Shown piece after piece: positions 34,101 to 43,986 of a stretch of DNA of 64,000 nt (position 1 is the stretch's first letter; each line of letters starts with the position of its first letter). This DNA comes from Heracleum sosnowskyi. Its lineage: Eukaryota; Streptophyta; Magnoliopsida; Apiales; Apiaceae. The notes beneath the pieces are model-generated. The model saw only the letters and a program-made list of their open reading frames with translations. It was not told the origin of the DNA and ran no database searches. The stretch is from assembly GCA_030848705.1 (NCBI GenBank), contig CM061245.1, positions 59,422,006 to 59,486,005 on the forward strand, written 5' to 3'. Both the position numbers and the translations under genes were made by a program.

Positions 34101-35650
34101 CATCAGAAAGAGCTGCTGAACCACTTTGAGGTTCAGGTTCTTGTGGGCTTGATCCTTTCAGTTTCTTCTGTCTCTGATAGACTAACTCTTCTGCCTTCCT
34201 TAGCTTTTCCATTGGATGTTTTATCCCAAGATTGGAAGCAACAGCACCATACTTCTCCCATGAAATATCAACATGTCTTTTTGTTGGAGAGTCTTGTGCT
34301 GGAGAGTCTGAAATATTAACCACTTGACTTGGTGCAGCATCAGGAATACTAACATCAGGATTTGCTTGAGAAGTTGAAACTGATTGCTCATTCAGAATTG
34401 AAGTTTCATGTACATCAGTATCCTGCTTCTTTTCTAAAGTAATATGATACCTGCTTTTTGATAACTTCCTTATTCACATTCATTATAGAGGATATAGGTA
34501 AATCATCCTCTGAATCAGTCTCATCCCTGAGAACTAATTTTCTTTTAACAGAAACAGCCTCACCTCCCTTTGCAGCTTTCTTCACCAGGACCCCTTGTAC
34601 ACCCCCTTGTAACTTCTTTTTAGTGATAGGTGTAGAGGAAAAGTCCTTTGAACCTGATTGCCTTCCTGACACATCAGTTCTAGCTGACTTCTTTGCTTTT
34701 ACAACTAACGTCTTTTGAGAGACATTAGAGGTGGCAGTTGATTGTTTAGACTGTTTAGGATGAATGCTTGGGTTAGGAACAAGGTGTGATTGGCCTTGCC
34801 CCATAGCATTAGAAATTAAACCATAACGAGTAGGCATTTTCCTATGTAAGAAAAACCTAACCTCATCAGGAATAAAAGCATTTCCTATGAAACCATTTGC
34901 CTTATCACTGTTGACTAAGGACTTAATATTATTCTCAGTAATTCTACAGATAGGTAGAACTACATCATTCTCATAAACAACATTAGGACACAAGTGATTA
35001 AATATCAACTGTAAAAATCTAAGAAAACAGACAGAACCTAACTTATCTGATTTCCTATCACTTAAAGCTTTTAAGATAAACGACCCATAATCAAACACTG
35101 TAGAGTGGATAAGAGAGTACCCAATTTTAAGAGATCCTGATGGAAGAGCATCAAAATTTGATGTCTTATTCAGGAAACAGCGGCTGATCGTATCAAAGTA
35201 GAAATTCCATTCCTTCTTACGCTTTGTCCTAAAGAGATTGCCATATCTCTTTACTTCACCATTGTAGCCCAACTTTGTAACAAACTCAAAAAGAGTAGAG
35301 TCTGAAATATTAGCAGGAATAGCATCACCAAGAACAGGTAAATGCAGGGCTTCCTCCACAATTACAGGAGTCACATAGTGAGTAATTCCATTATGTTCAA
35401 AACTCATCAAGATGGTGTCAGAATACCCTTTGTCAAAAGTAACTGAGTTCCACACCTGCATTACAGACTTAAAAGAAACACTTGCAGGTTCTGTTAAAGC
35501 AAACTTCAATGGGCTTGAAGCTAGAAAATCTTGAATTATATGAAACTCATTGGGTAAATCTTGATGATTTAGAATAGCCACAAAATTATTAGTGGCAAAA
35601 GTAACACCACTAATCACTGTTTGTTTGTTCATGAATGATGAAGACGCCAT
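31147..35650 (-). pseudogene. Sirevirus ORF3, family B, one frameshift
   Basis: Start MASSSFMNKQTVIS at 35650. Frame one is open to 34415, then a small indel near 34420-34445 shifts to the frame that runs to 31147. The N-terminal about 250 residues resemble the first domain of family A and C ORF3 (a helical domain with WNFYFDTISRCFLNKTSNFDALPS). Then come an acidic low-complexity region, a coiled coil (INRRIDSLDTKVTDIQ, near 33050-33120) followed by KKGEK, an Arg/Gly-rich stretch near 32480-32510, and a family-specific C-terminus. Family B TCAGGAT motifs are scattered through it. No membrane segment is apparent. Role unknown. Confidence 0.8.
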
Positions 35651-36059
35651 TGTAATTCTTAAAAATCTTGAGAATTAATGTTTGAAAACAGTTAGGGTTC
35701 GTAAGCACAGAGAGAGAGATAGAAAATCGAAAAACTGATGATGAGAGAGTAATTAATGATAAGTAAAAGTATTTTGTTAGAACAAAACTTTACTCTCAAT
35801 AACAGGTGGCAAGATATGATTTGTGCACAAATAATTAGTAGACTGATTACGTGTGAAATTGAAGAAAACTGCACCGCTTTCTGTGTGTATGTATATGTAT
35901 ATCTATGACAGTGCAACACACGCACACATACAGTTGTCCTACTAAAACTCAACCGTCCATCAGCAGATACTGACGAAAAATTAGGCACAAATTAAGCAAT
36001 GAAATACTGACCTGAACATCAGGATTGACCAGTTGACTTCCTGTCAGGATTGCATCCTA
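35651..36059 (-). promoter_or_regulatory. Pol-ORF3 spacer of family B
   Basis: Non-coding, AT-rich. The pol-proximal end and the pol C-terminus (36010-36130) hold five TCAGGATT copies. Confidence 0.5.
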
Positions 36060-39000
36060 TCAGGATTTGATCAAAGAAAACATACCTTTCTGAATAACCA
36101 TCAGGATTTGACAGTTATCAGGATTTCCTCTCTGTAGCTTTCCTCGGAAATTCTCAAAGTTCATCATTCCAAGTTCATTCACCAATTTATTGAAAGTAGC
36201 TTCAGGTAGTGGCTTGGTGAATATATCGGCTAGTTGTTGATCAGTAGGAACAAAGTGAAGTTCAATTGTTCCTTCCAGAACTTGTTCTCTTATGAAGTGA
36301 TATCGAATACTGATGTGTTTAGTAAGAGAATGTTGAACTGGATTTCATGTCATTGCAATAGCACTTTGGTTATCACAATAGATAGGGATCTTTGAGTATG
36401 ACAGACCATAATCTAACAACTGATTTCTCATCCACATTATCTGAGCACAACAACTTCCTGCTGCAATGTACTCAGCTTCTGCAGTTGAAGTGGAAATGGA
36501 TTTTTGCTTTTTACTGAACCATGAAACTAGTCTTCCACCCAAAAACTGACAGCTTCCTGAAGTACTTTTCTTGTCTATTTTGCATCCTGCAAAATCAGCA
36601 TCTGAATAACCACACAACCCAAAATCTGATTCCCTTGCATACCAAAGGCCAAGTGAAGAAGTGCCTTTGAGATATCTGAAAATTCTTTTGACTGCAATCA
36701 GATGGGGTTCTCTAGGTTTTGCTTGAAATCTTGCACACAGACAGGTTGCAAACATGATATCTGGTCTACTTGCAGTGAGATACAATAAAGAGCCAATCAT
36801 TCCTCTGTAGTGAGTTACATCTACCTTAGCACCTTGATCAGGATCAAGTTTGGTAGATGTAGCTATGGGAGTCGTAGCAGGAGAACTATCTTGCATGTTA
36901 AACCTTGTCAATAAATTCCTTGTATATTTAGACTGATTGATAAAAATCCCTTCATCAGTCTGTTTAACTTGAAGACCAAGAAAGTAACTCATTTCTCCCA
37001 TCATGCTCATTTGATATCTTGACTGCATAAGCTTGGAAAACTTTTCACAAAGCTTATTGTTTGTTGACCCAAAAATGATATCATCAACATAAATCTGAAC
37101 TAACAACAAGTCCTTACCATGATTCAAATAAAATAGAGTTTTATCAATATCACCTCTTTTGAATCCACTTTCCAGTAAGAATAGAGCTAAAGTTTCATAC
37201 CATGCTCTTGGAGCTTGCTTTAGTCCATAAAGTGCCTTATCCAATCTGTAGACATGATTTGGATAGTTAGGATCAATGAAACTAGGAGGTTGCTCAACAT
37301 AGACTTCTTCCTCCAGTTCTTCATTTAAGAAAGCACTTTTAACATCCATCTGGAAAACCTTGAATTTCTTATGTGCTGCATAAGCAAGAAATATCCTGAT
37401 GGCTTCTAGTCTTGCAACAGGAGCAAAAGTTTCATCATAATCAATTCCCTCTTATTGAGAATACCCCTTTGCAACTAGTCTTGCTTTGTTTCTGATTATT
37501 ACTCCATCAGAATCAGTCTTGTTCTTGAAAATCCACTTTGTACCAACAATTGATCTATTCTTTGGTCTTGGTACTAGTTTCCAGACTTCATTTCTTTCAA
37601 ATTCATTCAGTTCCTCTTGCATTGCAGTAACCCAATCAGCATCTCTAAGTGCATCTTCAACTTTCTTTGGCTCCTCCTTGGATAGAAAGTTATTGTATAG
37701 ACATTCATTTTGAGTTGCACTTCTTGTTTGAACACCTGCATCAGGATCCCCAATGATCAAATCAGGAGTATGACTTGCAGTCCATTTCCTTGCTGGTGTT
37801 AAATTGTTTCTTGAAGTAGATGCTCCCCCTGGATTGGTGTTATCTTGACTTGAAGAACTTCCTTGATTTGAAACCCTCCCTGAATTATTGTTGAATCCTC
37901 CTGATAAGCTATCAGGATCATCACTTGAATCAGTATCTGAAGAATTCTGTCCTGATGATTGAGTTGTTTCTGAACTTGTAGTAGAATGTTGTTGCTCCCC
38001 CTCAACATTAGCACTACTAGAAGTATCACTATTGATTGCATCATCAGCATTTGTACCATCAACATCTGGTGTGACATCAGGATCTGGTGACCCATCAGGA
38101 TCTGATGTATTGACAGGATCTGATTCACTTTCTTCAGGTTCCTTGGTGGCTTCATTTTCAAAAATCAATCTATCATGAGAGTCTTCATTGATTCCAGTTA
38201 TCTTCTTGTCATCAAAAGATACATGTATTGACTCCATGACAGTCCTTGTCCTCAAATTAAAAACTCTGAAGGCTCTTGATGCAGGATAGCCTATGAAAAT
38301 TCCTTCATCAGCCTTTGTTTCAAATTTCCCTAGCTGTTCAGGATGAGTTCTGAGAACAAAACATTTACAGCCAAACACATGCAGATGCTTCAGACTTGGT
38401 TTCTTTTCCTTGAGTGACTGATAAGGAGTAACACCATGTCTGTTGATTAATGTGAGATTTTGAGTATAGCATGCTGTGTTGACTGCTTCTGCCCAGAAAT
38501 ATGTAGGTAATTTTGCTTCTTCCAACATAGTTCTGCCAGCTTCAATAAGAGTTCTATTTTTCCTTTCAACTACTCCATTTTGCTGAGGTGTGCCAGGAGC
38601 AGAGAATTGTTGAATGATTCCTTTGTATTTGCAGAACTCTTCCATCTTTGAATTCTTAAATTCAGTACCATTATCACTTCTCAGTATCTTGACTTTGTAC
38701 TTTGTGGTTGTCTCAATCATTCTCACATGATCCAACAGAACTTCAGGAGTCTCATCTTTTCTGTGCACAAAATACACCCAGGTGAATCTAGAATATTCAT
38801 CAACAATTACAAGAGTGTACCTTTTCTTACTGATGGACATGATGTTGACTGGACCAAATAGATCAAGATGTAGCATGTGATATGGTTCTTCAATAGAGGA
38901 TTCTGATTTACTCTGGAATGATGTCCTTCTCTGTTTTGCTTTCTGACATGCATCACAGAGTCCATCAGGAGTATACAAAACTTTAGGTAATCCTCTCACT

Positions 39001-39476
39001 AAATATTTCTTAACCAACTCATTGATATTGCTGAAGTTGAGATGAGAAAGCTTCTTGTGCCAATTCCAACTTTCATCTACTGATGCTTTACTGATCAGAC
39101 AGGTAGGGGAGTTATCAGTATTTGATCGAATGTTGGCTTCATATATGTTACCATGCCTGTAGCCAGTCAGTGCTATCTTTCATGTTGCTTTACTGACTAC
39201 TTCACAATGTGTGGAATAGAAGTTGACATGATAACCTCTGTCAGTGATTTGACTAATACTCAACAAGTTGTGTTTTAGTCCTTTCACTAGAGCTACTTTT
39301 TCAATGATGACATTTCCAATGATTATATTGCCATATCCCAAGGTTTGTCCAATGTTTCCATCTCCATAAGACACAGTTGGGCCAGCTTTTTCTTCATATT
39401 CTGATAACAGGGCTTTGTTTCCAGTCATGTGCACAGAACATCCACTATCCATGACTAACACATTTTTCTTTTTACC
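36060..39476 (-). pseudogene. pol: Sirevirus pol, family B
   Basis: Protease (MDSGCSVHMTG near 39440), integrase finger (KKLSHLN, CDACQKAKQ), integrase core ([26 protein letters not shown]), RT ([17 protein letters not shown] and [11 protein letters not shown] near 37075) and RNase H ([26 protein letters not shown]). Three stops share one frame: TGA at 39180-39182 between protease and integrase, TAA at 37452-37454 in RT (Gln expected from families A and C), and TGA at 36345-36347 in RNase H. Otherwise the frame is open to a TGA at 36060-36062 that lies inside a family B motif. The linker carries many motif copies that encode Asp-Pro-Asp. Confidence 0.92.
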
Positions 39477-39564
39477 CTGCAATCAGAATGGAAACACACT
39501 AGTTAGAACATTTAGGAACCCATACTTGTTGGGTTCCTTTTCCATGCAATTTATTAATTTTCAC
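39477..39564 (-). other. Candidate intron joining gag to pol, family B
   Basis: Minus strand GTT|GTGAAA to CTGATTGCAG|GGT, 88 nt, containing the gag stop. Donor and acceptor are in phase 0. A good branch point (TTCTAAC) lies about 29 nt before the acceptor. A weaker upstream donor, AAA|GTCAGA (from 39582), is also phase 0. A TGA sits directly before TTGCAG in the pol frame, so plain frameshifting could not reach pol from gag. Confidence 0.45.
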
Positions 39565-41811
39565 AACAGAAGACTTTCTGACTTTAGCAGTCCTGACAGG
39601 ATTTACTCTATCAGGATTTGCTTTATCAGTATCATTATTAACAAAAGCATGCTTCACAATGACATTATCAACTCTATCAGACTTTGTACTATTATCAATC
39701 TTAGGCAGTGGATCATAAAAGTTATAATATAAATCATGATAATCTTTACAAGTATAAATAGAATGCCATATACTACCACAATGAAAACAGGACTTCTGCG
39801 GTTTATAAAATACTGACCTATTCCTAACATCAGACTTAGAAATATCATCATTCTTCTTCTTACTCTTCTTACAATCAATAGCAAGATGATTAGAGTTACC
39901 ACAGTTAAAACAACACTTTCTAGGTGCATTTAGGATATATTTATAACCATTCTCTTTATTGATCCCAACTTTACCATTCCTGTTTCTCTTAACAGTAGCT
40001 TCCTCTTTCTGATCTGTCACCTCACATATTTTATCCTTAAGCTGCTTCTGAGACAATAGACCTACATTCTTAATGCCTTTATTCATGACAGGTTTAGACT
40101 TTATAATTTTAATTCCTTGAGTAGAGGTAGATCCCTTTTCAAAAGTAGAATTGGAATCCTTACCAAAAACAAAATTAACAGGAGTAATCTTAGATTTGGT
40201 TGCGTCTATAACATGTCTATAGGTCTTTGGACTGACTGTCTCATCAATGACAATTTTCTCTTTCAATTTCTTATCCTCATCTGACTTATATCCTAGACAC
40301 TCTTTCCAATTCTTAGAGGTATTAATCTCATGAAATTTCCTACCAGAGTCTGTCCAGGTTCTGATTTTCTCAGTAGCAAATTCAAGTTCCTTTTCAAGAA
40401 AAGTACATTTAGATTTAATCTCTATGTACATGTGTTTAGCATTATCACATTCTTTTTGTACTTCTTGCATACGAGAAAATTCAGCTTCTAATATATCATT
40501 CCTTTTTCTAAGTTCAGACATCTCAGGTAAGATCCTAGAATTTTCAGCAGTTTGACTTCTAAAGCTAATATGTAAAGACTTTAGAAAACGTCTTAACTCA
40601 GAAGCATTATCAGTATCAAAATCAAAGATAGTATTTAATACCTTATCATCAGGAGCAGCAGTTACATCAGCATTGGCCATTAGAGCATAGTTGACCACCT
40701 CAGTATCAGATTCTGAGGAAGAGTCCATCCAATCCTTGCTTGATGTGATAAGTGCCTTTGTCTTCTTGCACTCAGAAGCAAAGTGACCCATATCATTGCA
40801 CTTGTAGCATCTAACCTTTGACTTGTCAAATTTGCTACCCTTGTTGTCCTTTTTGATATACTTATCTTTGTTTGGGTTGAAAGCCTTTTTCTGAAAGTTG
40901 CCTTGTCTTCTGTTCTTTCTGAACTTCATCCTTCTGAAGTTTCTGACAATCATAGCAACCATCTCTTCCATGTCTGAGTCAGAAGAATCATCATCAGTAT
41001 TGGCATCAGGATTGCCATCAGTATCTGATGAAGAGTCATCAGGATCTGACTCAACTATTCTTGTTTTACTTCTAGAGACCTCCATAGCTTTTCCTTTTGA
41101 TTTAGCCTCTGCTTTCAAAGCAATAGATTTTGCCTTGCTGCTCTTCTTGTTCTTTCTCTGTTAAACTTCAAGATCATGAGTTCTTAGCATCCCATAGACT
41201 TCATCAAGAGACACAGTGTTAAGATCATACTGATGTCTAATGATCGAGGTCTGAGTGTCCCATTCTTCAGGTAAAGCTCTTAGAAACTTGGTGTTTGAAT
41301 CTTCAGTTTCATATTCCTTGTCAACTAAAGATAAACTGTTCAATAGTGTCAGAAATCTATTATATAGATCAGTTAGGCTCTCATCAGGTCTTGCATCAAA
41401 TTGTTCATATTCTTGAATCAAAAGAGCCCTTCTGTTTTTCTTGACAGATGCAGATCCCTGGCACTGAGTTTCCAAAGTATCCCATATTTCTTTTGAAGAC
41501 TTGCATGCAATCACTCTATTTGACATGACAGCATCAAGACTACTGTGTAAGATATTCTTTATCTTTGGTTCCCTGAGTACATGAGCTTTTTCTTCTGGAG
41601 TCCATTCACTTTTAGCTTTGACCACATAATGTTCAGGTACTGTATCTTTTCGTTCTACAATCCTTGTAGGAATATATGGTCCATCACGAATCCTGTCCAA
41701 ATAGTCAGGATCCATAGCCTCCAGGTACATCAGCATCTTTACCCTCCATGTTGGATATTCTGATTTCTTTAAGATGGGAATCTTCATGCTTTCATACTTG
41801 GTTGTCGACAT
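39499..41811 (-). pseudogene. gag: Sirevirus gag, family B (one stop)
   Basis: 770 codons with one TAA at 41161-41163, probably a former CAA, in the loop after the capsid domain. Start MSTTKYESMKIPILKKSEY at 41811, about 36 nt after the primer site. The capsid core is like family A. There are three CCHC knuckles: CYKCNDMGHFASEC, CFNCGNSNHLAIDC and CFHCGSIWHSIYTC, one more than in family A. A coiled-coil-like middle is present. TCAGGAT motifs occur near 39595-39625 and 41000-41045. Confidence 0.92.
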
Positions 41812-41847
41812 CTTTAGATCGTATCTGATTCAGAATTAAATCAGTTG

Positions 41848-41859
41848 GCTCTGATACCA
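41848..41859 (-). other. Primer binding site, family B
   Basis: Minus-strand TGGTATCAGAGC, a perfect initiator-Met tRNA complement, two bases from the LTR. Confidence 0.95.
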
Positions 41860-41861
41860 AT

Positions 41862-42415
41862 TGTTGCCCAGTAATAATCTATTGTAGAAGGGGGGTTGAA
41901 TACAATAGTATAAGATAATCGACTTCTTAATGTATATATCACAAATATGAAAGAAAGATAACAGCTTTATTAAATCTGATATAAAACTGTTACAAACTCT
42001 CTCAAGAAATTCTGATGTTCTTGAGAGCTGCTAGCTTACAAAAACTCTCTCAAGAAATTCTATGTTCTTAAGAGCTTCTATCTTGATTCGCATCGAACCA
42101 AAACCAAAACTGTGTTTATATACTACACAGCTTCTCTATCAATGATAAGTCCTAATCAATTACAAAGATTGAAACCTATCCATAATTGATAGCTACATCC
42201 TACAAACCAGGAACCGACAGAATAAACTTCCATGTTTAACTAGACTCCAAATATAACTCGAAGTAGGAATCCTGATCAGCTTCCAGTCCTGATGATCAAT
42301 CCTGATCCCAGTCCTGATATGTATCATGATCCTGACAACCATGTAATCCTGATGACGTCATCAATCCTGATCAGTTGAGTCTAGCTCCTGACGATCATTG
42401 AATTCTGATCTAACA
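41862..42415 (-). repeat. 5' LTR of Sirevirus B
   Basis: 554 bp, about four differences from the 3' LTR. Confidence 0.95.
42115..42122 (-). promoter_or_regulatory. TATA box, 5' LTR of Sirevirus B
   Basis: Minus-strand TATATAAA in GTAGTATATAAACACAG, downstream (on the minus strand) of the TCCTGA cluster. Confidence 0.65.
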
Positions 42416-42420
42416 CTGTC
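42416..42420 (+). repeat. Target site duplication of Sirevirus B (right)
   Basis: CTGTC, matching 17324-17328. Confidence 0.95.
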
Positions 42421-43814
42421 TATTCTTTCTACTGGAAATGGAAGGTTGGCTGAACATGGTAGTGGATTATATAAGGTTCCTATTGTATTTTATACTGCAA
42501 GGAACCAGGGGGTAGTGGATGGTATGTTGCTCGAGAATGGTATCTTGAAAGTGCTAAATTTTCAAGCGAAATAGAGTTTTCAGCAAGGAATTAGTCAGGT
42601 TCATTGGCAAGCAGTTGTGTTCTGCGGATCATTAGCTTCACCTGCACTTTATTGGAACTCATCTGCTGGTTATAGCTTCATTGGGATTAGTTACGGGATG
42701 CAGCTTTATTGGTCCAGCTTCACTGTGGTTGACTGGCTCTTCAGCTTCACCTACCAAAGGCACCAGTATGTTTGATAAACTGCGAAAAAGACTTAACAAC
42801 GAAGCTCTTTCCAGGAACGAGGTTTGTCTAGGAGAGGTTCAATGATGGAAGGTTCTTCGATCAGGAGGATTCTCCAAGATGTCTTGTTTTTACATCTGAT
42901 AAAGGAGGTTCAGAGCGAAGCTCTAGTTTAATTCATACCTCATGTAAAAGAGAGCATAAAAGGAAGTGTCTGATGAAAAAGGCCAAGGAAAAGAAGGAGT
43001 ACTTTGTTGGCCATGAAGCTGCACCTAGGTCAAGCTGAAGCTTCAGTGAAAGAGGTACTCATGTTGGAAGCTTCTCCAAACCAAGCAGCTGTAACCTAGG
43101 CCTACCCCAAGGAAGGAGTTGCGGAAGTTATGTGATGATCTTGGGATTCAAAAGGGGTTCACGGCGGTTTATCACCCTTAAAGTAATGGTCAAACTGGGC
43201 TATCAACAAGATTATTAAACATACCTTGAAGACCAAGTTGGAAGAAAGCAAATGGTGTTGGCCTGAGGAACTCCCTATGGTTTTGTGGTCATGCAACACA
43301 ACACCACGAACTACTACTGGAGAGTCACCCTTCACCTTAACCTCTAGTTGTGAGACTATGGTTCCCGTTGAAATTGGGGTTGGATTGTTTCGAAGGGACA
43401 ATTACGATCCTGGGAATAATGAGATGAATCACTATTTGTATTTGGATTTAGTGGAAGAGGTTCGGGCTACTGCGCAGCTAAAGCTATCTGCATACCAGTA
43501 ACATACTCGGAAGTACGTTGACAGCAAGGTTCGTGCTCGTCCATTGAAGGTTGGTGATTTGGTTTTGAGAATGATGCTACCAAATACGGAAAGAGGTACG
43601 GGTAACCTCTCGGTTAATAAAGGAAGTAGTGCGAGGTTCGAACCTGAACCTCTCGAGGAAAATACCAAAAACTATGGAAGCTCAGGAGAGCAACGGAGCT
43701 GATAAAGGAATCTCGGCTGAATTGGGATTGGATCTTAGTATGTTGAGGCAATGGATATAAATTAGGTGAACCTTACAAGGAGGTTCCTATCTTTGAAGGG
43801 GTAGGTTCCCCTCA
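42421..43814 (+). mobile_element. Tat/Retand-like derivative copy 2, right part
   Basis: Continues Tat copy 2 after the Sirevirus B insertion and parallels 12069-13459 of copy 1 throughout. It ends at TTCCCCTCA and abuts family C gag with no 3' LTR and no visible duplication. Confidence 0.85.
43110..43600 (+). pseudogene. Ty3/gypsy integrase fragment, Tat copy 2
   Basis: Same remnant as at 12751-13240: LCDDLG, a frameshift near 43195-43226, then VLWSCNTTPRTTTGESPF and KVGDLVLR. It keeps CAG where copy 1 has TAG, and shares the following TAA. Confidence 0.85.
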
Positions 43815-43969
43815 GACACTATTGTCGAATGTTTCCTTTAAACTCCAAAGCCACAAACAAAGTGAAGTCTCATATTGTGAAGAAAGTTGTTTCTGCTAGA
43901 AGAATCATTAACACAACTGTTTCTAAATCAACTGGACCCTCACAAGTGTGGGTACCAAAAACAACTTAG
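43815..43969 (+). pseudogene. C-terminal tail of gag, family C
   Basis: Last 51 codons of gag, ending SQVWVPKTT and TAG, comparable to TWVPKST in family A and VWVPKCSN in family B. No zinc knuckle remains. Confidence 0.75.
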
Positions 43970-43986
43970 TCATTTTGTGAATGCAG
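43862..43986 (+). other. Candidate intron joining gag to pol, family C
   Basis: AAA|GTGAAG to GTGAATGCAG|GGC, 125 nt, spanning the gag stop. Phase 0 on both sides. TGA at 43978-43980 closes the pol frame before the acceptor, so a simple ribosomal frameshift could not fuse gag and pol. Confidence 0.5.

Larger units (their letters stand above)
17329..42415 (-). mobile_element. Sirevirus, family B, with a nested family A insertion
   Basis: Complete minus-strand element: 5' LTR 41862-42415, primer site, gag, pol, ORF3, polypurine tract, 3' LTR 17329-17882. Without the nested element (17916-31065 plus one 5-bp duplication) it is about 11.9 kb. The two 554-bp LTRs differ at about four positions by eye, so the insertion is recent. 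Sirevirus assignment rests on [11 protein letters not shown] in [16 protein letters not shown] in RNase H, the initiator-Met primer site, the GGGGGAG tract and the large ORF3. Gag and pol carry four stops and ORF3 a frameshift. Confidence 0.95.
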
